Positions 55,057 to 63,709 of a DNA stretch of 64,000 nucleotides are shown here, one piece after another. The notes beneath the pieces were generated by a model. That model was given only the letters and a program-made list of their open reading frames with translations. It did not search any database and was not told where the DNA came from. The position numbers and the translations under genes were made by a program. Source of the stretch: Bacteroidota bacterium (lineage in GTDB: Bacteria; Bacteroidota; Ignavibacteria; Kryptoniales; JAKASW01); assembly GCA_021811615.1 (NCBI GenBank), contig JAJZNW010000001.1:29794-93793 (forward strand), in the 5' to 3' direction. How positions within the stretch are numbered: position 1 is the first letter of the stretch; the number at the start of each line of letters is the position of its first letter.

Positions 55057-57843
55057 ATGAGAGCAAGAGTCATCGTATCTTCGAATGAAGGAAAAGTGAA
55101 AGAAAAGTCGGGCAAATCCGGATTCCTGTTTTCCCTTGCCGCATCGGTATCGATCATCGTGGCGGCGTTTTCCCCGTCCCACGCCACCGAACTCCACTCC
55201 TTCACCATTTCCAACCGGGTCGCAGAACTCTCCGTGGCGATCGACTCCGGTAGAATAGCGTACGACAGGCTCGCTCTCAACCCGTCTTGGGTGCGGAACA
55301 ACGAGGGAACTCCTGTGTCGGTCGAAACGGACGGCGATTTTGCTATAGATATCTTCTGGACAGGATGGAGCGCCCCCGGCAAGGTGAACAATGCCGATAA
55401 TGCCGTTACTTTCACGAAGAAGAACTTCGAGCTGACAGGTACCAATGTCGAAGAGACTCGCGACGGTGGGAAACAGCTCGACCTGTTCTTCCGAGGAATC
55501 GGCCTCCCGTTCCGGCTCGAAGTGAGTTATGAACTGGACTCCGCTGCGTTTTACGTTCACCGAAGGATCTCGATCCGCGATACGGTAAACGGGCTTCAGT
55601 ATCTGAGGCGAATATGGGCGACTGATCTTGCGATCACACGCGGTTATAAAGCGGTTAAAGACGGCGGTTTCGGACAGCCGATCGCGCTCACGGGCCGCCA
55701 CGGCGGCAGCTTCTGGGGACTCGAATATCCCGCAGGAGAAAATCAGGTGACCACTCGCGGCAACGATATTCGCATCAAATGCGGCGAGGTATTCGGGAAG
55801 CGAATCGGAAGCGACTGGACCAGGAGCCACTGGGTGGTCGAGGGCCTGACTCCGAACAAGTTTGTGAAGTTGTGGTTCATGAGATACGTGAAGAGGATTC
55901 GCGTAGCGCCCGCCGAACCGTATACACTCTACAACACATGGTACGATCTTCGCTCGCCGCGTTACCCTGGGATTACTCCGGACCATGTCATGAACCAGGC
56001 CAATATAATGAGAATCATCGGCGAGCTGCGCAGGAACATGATCGAAAAACACGGGATCAGGCTCAACGCGTTTGTGCTCGACGACGGCTGGGACAAATAC
56101 GAAAGCGGCTGGAAGCTGAGAGCTACGACCTTCCCGAACGGACTCAAGCCGATCGTCGACGACCTCAAGAAAACAAATACCGCCCTCGGCCTCTGGCTCA
56201 GCCCGATTGGAGGATACTCCTTCAGAAACCTGCGCGTCGATTGGATGAAGGCCCACGGATTCGAGACGGTCGGCGACGAAATGTGCCTGGGCGGCCGACA
56301 TTACAGCCAGCTTTTCAAAAAGAGAGTCGTTGATTTCGCTAAGGACGACGGCGTGGGGTACTACAAGTGGGATGGCATCCAGTTTTCCTGCAGCCAGCCG
56401 GACCATGGCCACCCGGTCGGCATCTATTCCAGAGATGCTATCCTCGATACGCTGATCAACATCTCCCGCGCCGTCCGCAAAGCGAATCCGCACGCTTATC
56501 TGAATATCACTTCCGGCACATGGCTCAGCCCGTGGTGGGTGAAATACGCCAACCAGATCTGGATGCAGGGAGGTGACTATGGTTACGCCGATGTTCCTTC
56601 CATAAGTCCCCGCGATGCGGCGATGACTTACCGCGACCTTGTCCTATATGACGACTTCAGGACCAATGACTTCTGGTTTCCAATCGCTAACCTGATGACG
56701 CACGGAATTATCAAGGGAACACTCGAGCAGCTCGGAGGCAGCAGGGAACCGCTCGACCGGTTCACTAATGAAGCCGTCCTGTATTTTGCGCGCGGCGTCT
56801 CGATGTGGGAGCTTTATGTCTCGCCGGATATTTTGACGGAAGGAGAATGGAACGCGATATCGAAGTCGATCCTCTGGGCCAGGGACAGATTCCCGGTATT
56901 GTCGAACACTGACATGATCGGCGGAGACCCCGGCAAGCGGGAAACGTACGGCTACGTCCACTTCAAGGGCAATGAGGGCATCGTCGCTGCGAGGAATCCG
57001 TGGATTGAACCGTCGACATTGAAAGTCGCTCTATCGGCATCTGAAGGATTCTCACTAGACGCGAAGTCTCTCGTCCTCGAACGTGTGTATCCCGACCGGT
57101 GGATATCTCCGCGGCTTTACGCCTCCGGACAAAGCTTCGAGATACCTTTGGAAGGCTACGAGACTGCCGTTTACGAGATATTTCCTCTGGACAGCGCGCA
57201 CACTCCGCTGATCTCCGACGTGCGATTCGAAAGGAAAGACTTTCGAGGCAATACCTACACTCTAGATTTCTACGATGCGGGCCGGAATGTAAGGCTCCTG
57301 AATCCGTGGACTATGGATCTGAAGCTGAACAGAAACGAGTTGAATAAGGAACTTTCAGGTCTGAAACGATCGCCGGGGCCGGTTTCAATCTCACGAGTTA
57401 CAGATGCGAGGAAGGGGAGTAACTCGCTTCTCCGGTTTGATTTGAATGTCGACGGGTCTGTCAAAAAGTCCTCACTCGATCTTCTTCTCGAACCAGCGGA
57501 AGCGTCACGTGACACGAAGTTACCTGAAGTGACTGTATCGATAGATGGAAAAGATCGGTCGGTTGCACAGTTGAAATCGGATTCGAAATCAAAGTGGTAC
57601 ACCGTTCCTCTCGTGCCGGGCAGACACACGATCGCCATCGGCCTGTCAAGTTCATCCGCGGATTCCGGTTGGAGAGGAGAGGCTTCCGTTTGGGTAACGT
57701 GCCGCCAGACTCATCTAAGCAGGTCGTTGACCTTCGAGCTTCTTAAAGCAAGCACGGCGCGGCCGATGCCTCCGAGGGAACTCCCTTCGAATGAGACCGA
57801 ATCTAACACAAGAATACTCCGGACTAAGGTCGATCTGAATTGA
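55057..57843 (+). CDS. GH36/GH27-clan alpha-galactosidase-like glycosidase
   Basis: About 928 residues from ATG 55057 (GGGTGA nearby); the track start at 54967 lies inside the hydrolase gene. Signal segment LFSLAASVSIIVAAFSPSHA. An N-terminal beta-sandwich (about 40-290) precedes a TIM barrel with LYNTWYDLRSP, FVLDDGWDKYESGW, LGLWLSPIGGYS, YYKWDGIQF (candidate nucleophile Asp439) and WMQGGDYGYADV (candidate acid region). These fit the GH-D clan (GH27/GH36/GH31). C-terminal beta domains follow from about 660. The family within the clan, and whether galactose or N-acetylgalactosamine is removed, cannot be settled by eye. Confidence 0.78.
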   Translation: MRARVIVSSNEGKVKEKSGKSGFLFSLAASVSIIVAAFSPSHATELHSFTISNRVAELSVAIDSGRIAYDRLALNPSWVRNNEGTPVSVETDGDFAIDIFWTGWSAPGKVNNADNAVTFTKKNFELTGTNVEETRDGGKQLDLFFRGIGLPFRLEVSYELDSAAFYVHRRISIRDTVNGLQYLRRIWATDLAITRGYKAVKDGGFGQPIALTGRHGGSFWGLEYPAGENQVTTRGNDIRIKCGEVFGKRIGSDWTRSHWVVEGLTPNKFVKLWFMRYVKRIRVAPAEPYTLYNTWYDLRSPRYPGITPDHVMNQANIMRIIGELRRNMIEKHGIRLNAFVLDDGWDKYESGWKLRATTFPNGLKPIVDDLKKTNTALGLWLSPIGGYSFRNLRVDWMKAHGFETVGDEMCLGGRHYSQLFKKRVVDFAKDDGVGYYKWDGIQFSCSQPDHGHPVGIYSRDAILDTLINISRAVRKANPHAYLNITSGTWLSPWWVKYANQIWMQGGDYGYADVPSISPRDAAMTYRDLVLYDDFRTNDFWFPIANLMTHGIIKGTLEQLGGSREPLDRFTNEAVLYFARGVSMWELYVSPDILTEGEWNAISKSILWARDRFPVLSNTDMIGGDPGKRETYGYVHFKGNEGIVAARNPWIEPSTLKVALSASEGFSLDAKSLVLERVYPDRWISPRLYASGQSFEIPLEGYETAVYEIFPLDSAHTPLISDVRFERKDFRGNTYTLDFYDAGRNVRLLNPWTMDLKLNRNELNKELSGLKRSPGPVSISRVTDARKGSNSLLRFDLNVDGSVKKSSLDLLLEPAEASRDTKLPEVTVSIDGKDRSVAQLKSDSKSKWYTVPLVPGRHTIAIGLSSSSADSGWRGEASVWVTCRQTHLSRSLTFELLKASTARPMPPRELPSNETESNTRILRTKVDLN

Positions 57844-57916
57844 AATACTTACTTGCTCAACGCCGGACATCGAATTGCCGACTCCATACTTGCGAGATAC
57901 TTTGGAAAAAGGACAC

Positions 57917-59902
57917 ATGACCCGACAAGCTTTACTATCCTGGAGAGATCTCGTTTCATTCGCCGCGCTGTCATTCGTATTGACTGCATCGCCTGCCTTC
58001 GCGGCTTCATCGGCGCCCGCGCCTCCGGCGGGAATGGTCAATCTTGTGCAGGGAATGGCTTATACCGTCACGCCGCTCGTGTCGACTCAATACTCCTTCG
58101 CGAAAGCTGAAGCGAAGTATTATACTCCCGGCGCACTCACGGACGGGATCATCGGTTCCCCGACGAGCTTCGGCGACGGCGTTTGGCAGGGCTTCTATCA
58201 CGGCGGTAACTGCTCCGTGGTGATTGACATGGGGCGCGTGAACACCGTCCACCGGATGCAGGAACGATTTATCCACGATCCTGCTGCGGGAGTTTACTTC
58301 CCGAGAGAAGTGACTTATGCTCTGTCGATCAACGACACCGATTGGTCGGTGGTCGGCACCGTCTATTCGCAAATCCCGTTGACGTCGCCCACGGTTGAAA
58401 CTCAGACTTATCTCCTGTCCGGTTTGAATTACCAGGCGAGATACGTGAAGATGACATTTACCGTTGATGTATGGGTGTTCGCCGATGAATTCCAGGTGTT
58501 TGGAAACACTGGAATAGTAGACGGCGCGACGGTCCCGCCCGTGACTCCGCCAACGACATATCCCGATGCTTATCTTCCGCCGGGCTCTCCGAAAGTTGGC
58601 GGAATAAAAAACATGGTCCTCATGTACAACGGTTATTATCCGTCGAATCCTGCAGTCGGCCAGAATACCGTGGCAGAACTCACTCCATATGTCGGGTATG
58701 AATCGACGTCAGGGAACATAAGTGACTTCATGTTCGACAGCTTCCTATTCCTCCCGTTTGTCGCGGCCGGTGCCCCTTCGGGCGGAATGTACTATTGCAG
58801 TACTGTTCATCCGACCGTTCTTTCCGACTGGGAGTATTATCTGGACAACACATTTCAGAGCACTTACAACCTCGGGGCCCTGAATACTGCGACGGGCAAT
58901 GTCAAAAAGATTCTGGACCAGCCTTCATATAAGGCAAAGGTCGAGATCGCCATCCCTTATCCTACTCCGACGGCTACGAATTTCGGAAACGTGAACGGTG
59001 TACCTGAGGACCTTTCCATGCTTTCGGACAGAGAGCAGGTGATAAAATGGTACATCAATACCGCTATCAGTAAATGGGATTCTGCCGGTTACTCCAATCT
59101 TGACCTCGCAGGCTTCTATTGGTACGAAGAGGGGGCCGACTTCGATGTGGACGACAGCGAAGCTGCCATGCTTCAGTATACCGGAGACTATGTGCGGAGT
59201 CTCGGCAAGGTCTTTACATGGATCCCATCCTACCAGTCTTCGGGATTTGAGGACTGGGACTCGCTTGGATTCGACGGCGCCATCATGCAGCCGAACTATG
59301 TCTTCGACAATTTCCCCGAGCAGGAGCTCGGCGAGGCCGCGGATGCATGCAAGAAACTTGGGATGGGTGTCGAGATCGAAGTTCATTGGGACGCGACCAC
59401 GGACTCTACCTATAGAAACAAATACTACGCCTACCTGAATTACGGCGTGACGAAAGGTTACATGACCGATGCCGTCCATGCCTTTTACCAGAACGGTGGT
59501 CCCGGTACTTTCTACGATTGTTGCACAAGCACCGATCCCCAGCTGCGGGCAATATACGATCAAACGTACAAGTTCATAAAAGGGATATACACTCCGCCGA
59601 CCGCTACCGGGATAGGAGAGGCGCCGGTTAGAGATCCGGGAAGATTCGATCTCGGTGACAACTATCCCAATCCTTTCAACCCGTCGACGACCATCGATGT
59701 GGCCCTGTCAAAGAACGGGGCGATGAGCCTCAAGATTTACGATGTCCTCGGACAACTGGTGAAAGTTGTCGACGAAGGATACCGGGATCGCGGCGAGTAC
59801 ACATACGATGTGAACATGAATGATTTTGCCAGCGGCATATATTTCTATACCCTGCGGCAGGGAGCGGATTCTATGACAAGAAAAATGATCCTAATCCGAT
59901 GA
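57917..59902 (+). CDS. T9SS-secreted DUF4855 protein with F5/8C-like module (copy 3)
   Basis: 661 residues; ATG 57917 follows AAGGA by four bases, and the signal peptide ends SPAFAA. Same plan as the copy at 33579: GMVNLVQGMAYTVTPLVSTQYSF, the F5/8C-like module with YQARYVKMTFTVDV, then the DUF4855 domain (KNMVLMYNGYYPSNP, DFMFDSFLF, GFYWYEEGADF, MQPNYVF, LGMGVEIEVHW) and a T9SS sorting domain (DNYPNPFNPSTTID...YFYTLRQG). The EVHW/EIHW element is kept in all three copies and may be part of the active site. Three members in one locus suggest different linkages of one polymer or gene amplification. Confidence 0.9.
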   Translation: MTRQALLSWRDLVSFAALSFVLTASPAFAASSAPAPPAGMVNLVQGMAYTVTPLVSTQYSFAKAEAKYYTPGALTDGIIGSPTSFGDGVWQGFYHGGNCSVVIDMGRVNTVHRMQERFIHDPAAGVYFPREVTYALSINDTDWSVVGTVYSQIPLTSPTVETQTYLLSGLNYQARYVKMTFTVDVWVFADEFQVFGNTGIVDGATVPPVTPPTTYPDAYLPPGSPKVGGIKNMVLMYNGYYPSNPAVGQNTVAELTPYVGYESTSGNISDFMFDSFLFLPFVAAGAPSGGMYYCSTVHPTVLSDWEYYLDNTFQSTYNLGALNTATGNVKKILDQPSYKAKVEIAIPYPTPTATNFGNVNGVPEDLSMLSDREQVIKWYINTAISKWDSAGYSNLDLAGFYWYEEGADFDVDDSEAAMLQYTGDYVRSLGKVFTWIPSYQSSGFEDWDSLGFDGAIMQPNYVFDNFPEQELGEAADACKKLGMGVEIEVHWDATTDSTYRNKYYAYLNYGVTKGYMTDAVHAFYQNGGPGTFYDCCTSTDPQLRAIYDQTYKFIKGIYTPPTATGIGEAPVRDPGRFDLGDNYPNPFNPSTTIDVALSKNGAMSLKIYDVLGQLVKVVDEGYRDRGEYTYDVNMNDFASGIYFYTLRQGADSMTRKMILIR

Positions 59903-60025
59903 AGTTGCCGTGGAAGGCGGAATTCGCATGTCACCTCCCGGCATGTGGCTCTTCCCCCCGGAGCCCGGCTTTGCCTGACGTCGGGAGGATGCTCAAAATT
60001 AAGTCCTGGAGAAACAGATAACATT

Positions 60026-62074
60026 ATGAGATACGCAAAGATACTTGCAACCGTCGCCATGTTCGTATCCTTCATGAGCATCGCGGGCTATGCGGAAGGA
60101 AATATGTCGAAGCTGAACCTCATGCCCTGGCCGGCGAAAATCGAAATGACTGGCGGCAGGTACAGGTTGAATCAGAATTTCGAGGTCCAGGTGACAGGGA
60201 AGCCGACCGGACGCCTTTATCGCGCGGCGAGCAGAATGCTCAGAAGGCTTTCCCAGAGAACCGGACTCTTCTTTTCACAGGACTACCTGTCCCCGGACTC
60301 TTCCGTTGAAAATCCCGGGATGATCATAAGTGCCGATCGACGCGGAAGGCTCAGACTGTACATGGACGAGTCCTATCGACTCGACGTCACTCCTTCACGG
60401 ATTCTGCTGAAAGCGAACACCGACATCGGGGCGCTCAGAGGAATGCAGACCTTCCTCCAGCTTCTCGAGGCCGACAGCTCGGGATATTATTTCCCATGCG
60501 TAAGGATCGAGGATCATCCGAGATTCCCCTGGCGAGGGTTGATGATTGATGCGGCCAGGCATTTCATGCCCGTCAACGTGATCGAGAGAAACATACGCGG
60601 AATGGCGGCGGTGAAACTCAACGTGCTTCACTGGCACCTGAGCGACGACCAGGGCTTCAGGGCCGAGTCGAAGACGTTTCCGAAACTGACCGGAATGGGA
60701 TCCGACGGCCTGTTTTACACTCAACAACAAATCAAGGCGGTCATAAAATACGCCGCCGACAGAGGTATCCGCGTAGTTCCTGAGTTCGATGTCCCCGCAC
60801 ATTCCACTTCGTGGTTCGTTGGATATCCGCAATACGCGAGCGCGCCGGGTCCCTATACCATCGAAAGGAAATGGGGGATCTTCAACTCGGTATTCAATCC
60901 GACGCTCAACAATACCTATGTGTTCCTCGGCAAGTTTTTCAAAGAAATGTCGGGACTCTTTCCGGACAAGTATATGGATGTAGGCGGCGACGAGAACAAC
61001 GGGAAGGATTGGAACGCGAATCCGGAGATACAGGCTTTCATGAAGTCACACAAGATTCCGAACGACGTCGCGCTTCAGACCTATTTCGAGAATCGCCTCG
61101 TCCCGCTCATAATGAAAGACCACAAGGATGTAATGGGCTGGGAAGAGATATTGAACCCGCGTTTGCCGAAGTCGGCAATCGTGCAGTCATGGCGCGGCAA
61201 CGAGAGCCTGGAGAATGCGGTCAAACAGGGGTACCGCGTAATACTCTCGAAAGGATGGTACCTGGATCATTATTTCACGGCTGAACAGTATTATCTAGTC
61301 GACCCTGTGCCCGGCAGCGGGCTCACCCCTCAACAGAAGAAACTGATAATAGGCGGCGAGGCCTGCATGTGGTCGGAGTATGTCACTCCAGAAAATATCG
61401 ACTCCAGGATCTGGCCGAGAGCGGCTGCCATCGCTGAAAGACTCTGGTCGCCGCGGGATGTGAGAAATGTGAGAGACATGTACCGGCGGCTCGACGCGGT
61501 GTCGCTCGAGCTCGACAGGCTCGGTCTTACACAGATAAAGAACCAGGGAACCATGCTGAGGAACCTGGCCGGCGGATACGACGTCGCTCCTTTGAGAACG
61601 CTCGTGAATGTCGTCGCGCCGTTCAACATATATGAACGCGTAAAAGCAAAACCTTATTCGTCTTTCGCGCCGCTTACGAGGGTTGTCGACACGGCGGTGC
61701 CTGACCCGATGGTCGCGAGAGATTTTTCATCCATGGTAGAGAAGATACTTGCAGAGAAGGAAACGGCTGGAGACACAATTGACATAATCGGGCGTGAACT
61801 CGCCAAGTGGAAAGAAAACGACGCGCGGCTCGAAAAGATCATAGAAAGATCGCCAATCTTAAAGGAAATTCAGCCCATCTCCAGGAATCTCTCGGCCGTT
61901 GCTTCCATCGGCCTCGATGCACTGGACTACATCAGGCATAATACCAAAGCGAATCCGGACTGGGTGAAGGCAAATCTCGCGGCGATCGGCACGGACTCCG
62001 CACCGTGCGCAGAAGTTAAGCTCATGGTCGTCACTCCCATCGAGAGCCTCGTCAGGTATGCCGGCCAAAAGTGA
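60026..62074 (+). CDS. GH20 beta-N-acetylhexosaminidase
   Basis: 682 residues from ATG 60026, giving signal peptide LATVAMFVSFMSIAGYA; the track start at 59945 is a run of unlikely residues. The N-terminal GH20b domain (to about 160) leads into the barrel: FPWRGLMIDAARHFMP, LNVLHWHLSDDQGF, VPEFDVPAHS, and the catalytic Asp-Glu pair in VGGDENNG near 322-323. The usual motif is H-x-GGDE, whereas here the His position is Asp (MDVGGDE). Late parts of the substrate pocket, such as MGWEEIL and GGEACMWSEYV, are present. It removes terminal beta-GlcNAc or GalNAc, probably in the periplasm, which fits the amino-sugar enzymes in the locus. Confidence 0.94.
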   Translation: MRYAKILATVAMFVSFMSIAGYAEGNMSKLNLMPWPAKIEMTGGRYRLNQNFEVQVTGKPTGRLYRAASRMLRRLSQRTGLFFSQDYLSPDSSVENPGMIISADRRGRLRLYMDESYRLDVTPSRILLKANTDIGALRGMQTFLQLLEADSSGYYFPCVRIEDHPRFPWRGLMIDAARHFMPVNVIERNIRGMAAVKLNVLHWHLSDDQGFRAESKTFPKLTGMGSDGLFYTQQQIKAVIKYAADRGIRVVPEFDVPAHSTSWFVGYPQYASAPGPYTIERKWGIFNSVFNPTLNNTYVFLGKFFKEMSGLFPDKYMDVGGDENNGKDWNANPEIQAFMKSHKIPNDVALQTYFENRLVPLIMKDHKDVMGWEEILNPRLPKSAIVQSWRGNESLENAVKQGYRVILSKGWYLDHYFTAEQYYLVDPVPGSGLTPQQKKLIIGGEACMWSEYVTPENIDSRIWPRAAAIAERLWSPRDVRNVRDMYRRLDAVSLELDRLGLTQIKNQGTMLRNLAGGYDVAPLRTLVNVVAPFNIYERVKAKPYSSFAPLTRVVDTAVPDPMVARDFSSMVEKILAEKETAGDTIDIIGRELAKWKENDARLEKIIERSPILKEIQPISRNLSAVASIGLDALDYIRHNTKANPDWVKANLAAIGTDSAPCAEVKLMVVTPIESLVRYAGQK

Positions 62075-62196
62075 TCGGTGGCTTGGATGCCTGTGATTTG
62101 AGTCTCTCCGGGACCGGCATTTGTCGAAGGCCGTGTGCGGTAATATGTTTGGTTTGGTATTTTTAGTAATAATGAACTTAAAACAAAGGAGTTGTT

Positions 62197-63540
62197 GTGG
62201 AATCAGAAAAAACGGAATCGGCGGCGAAAGGATATTTCGTCTCGATAAGCATAATCGGTCTTCTGTTTTTCATATTCGGCTTTGTGACGTGGCTTAACGG
62301 CTCATTGATCCCGTTTCTTAAGATAGCCTGCGAGCTGAACTCGGCGGAGGCCTACCTGGTGTCTTTGGCTTTTTATATTTCCTACACGGTCATGGCACTC
62401 CCGATGTCTGCAGTGCTCGTGAAGACAGGCTACAAGAACGGCATGGTGCTCGGACTGCTGGGGATGGCTGTAGGTGCCCTCATATTCATTCCCGCTGCGC
62501 ACACACGGATCTATCCGATCTTCCTCTTCGGACTTTTCGTTATGGGAGCGGGACTGACGATACTACAAACTGCATCGAACCCGTATGTGGTGGTGATCGG
62601 ACCCCGAAAGACGGCGGCTGTGAGGATCGGCTTCATGGGGGTTGCAAACAAGGCCGCCGGCATTTTAAGTCCGCTGGTGTTCACAGCATTGATGCTGGGT
62701 GGAATCGCCAAGTACAGCGATGCGAACCTTAAGCTCATGACTGCAGCTCAGAAGACCGTTGCGTTCAACGAGCTTGCCAACAGGCTGGTCGTCCCCTATC
62801 TCGTCATGGCGATCATACTGGTATTTCTCGCCGGGATGATAAAGTTCTCTCCCCTGCCTGAAATTAACGACGAGGAAGACGAGGACGGATCGGCCGGAGA
62901 CACCGGGAAGACAAGCATATTCCAATTTCCCCAGCTTATTCTCGGTGCCATCGCGCTGTTTTTCTATGTCGGCGTTGAGGTTATGGCAGGTGATACAATA
63001 GGCATGTATGGAAGATCGATCGGCATACCATTCTTCGGAAAACTTACTTCTTACACGATGTCGTTCATGGTCCTCGGCTATCTCGTCGGCATCGTGGCTA
63101 TACCGAGATTCATAAAGCAGGAGACTGCACTCATCATTTCGGCGGTGATGGGCTTTGTCTTCGCAGTTTGCGTAATGACGATGTCCACCGTAAACACCGG
63201 CATATCTGCGGCGCTGCTTGGGTGGTTGGGTGTGGCTCCCATACCAAACTCTGTGATGTTCGTGGCGCTCCTCGGTTTCGCAAACGCCATGGTTTGGCCG
63301 ACCATCTGGCCGTTGGCTCTGCAGGGTCTTGGAAAATTCACGAAGATAGGATCGGCGATACTCATTATGGCGATTGCAGGCGGAGCTACCATCCCGCCGC
63401 TGTACGGCGTGTTGTCAGATACGCATTCGCCGCAGCTGTCGTACTGGATACTTCTTCCGTGCTACTTCATCATAACCCTGTATGCACTGAAGGGACATAA
63501 GATAAGGTCGTGGAAGTCGGAACCGGCAGCCGCCAAATAG
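62197..63540 (+). CDS. FucP/GluP-type sugar MFS transporter
   Basis: 447 residues, twelve helices. GTG start with AAAGGAG four to five bases upstream. The helix-1 motif GLLFFIFGFVTWLNGSLIPFLKIACELN and the helix-4/5 segment GAGLTILQTASNPYVVVIGP are diagnostic of the FucP/GluP (FHS) family, proton symporters of fucose, glucose, galactose or GlcNAc (NagP). Neighbouring GH20 and NagB-like genes make N-acetylglucosamine or a related amino sugar the best guess here. Confidence 0.93.
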   Translation: MESEKTESAAKGYFVSISIIGLLFFIFGFVTWLNGSLIPFLKIACELNSAEAYLVSLAFYISYTVMALPMSAVLVKTGYKNGMVLGLLGMAVGALIFIPAAHTRIYPIFLFGLFVMGAGLTILQTASNPYVVVIGPRKTAAVRIGFMGVANKAAGILSPLVFTALMLGGIAKYSDANLKLMTAAQKTVAFNELANRLVVPYLVMAIILVFLAGMIKFSPLPEINDEEDEDGSAGDTGKTSIFQFPQLILGAIALFFYVGVEVMAGDTIGMYGRSIGIPFFGKLTSYTMSFMVLGYLVGIVAIPRFIKQETALIISAVMGFVFAVCVMTMSTVNTGISAALLGWLGVAPIPNSVMFVALLGFANAMVWPTIWPLALQGLGKFTKIGSAILIMAIAGGATIPPLYGVLSDTHSPQLSYWILLPCYFIITLYALKGHKIRSWKSEPAAAK

Positions 63541-63709
63541 CAATCGGCTGAAGGCGTGGCTGGTTAAGATTCAGCGCGGAATTTGATCATGATCACGGAA
63601 GTCCGCGCACACCCTTTCAATCGATGAGCATCCGTGACTAAACCGTGAACTGTTTTCTATTGCTTCAGGAAAAGAATAAACATCATGTGGAGGATTAGTA
63701 AGAAAATAA

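Noticed and set aside
55036-56493. 485-aa minus-strand ORF opposite the GH36-like gene
   Set aside because: It is antisense to a clear glycosidase and has no signal, motif or family resemblance; an effect of codon bias.
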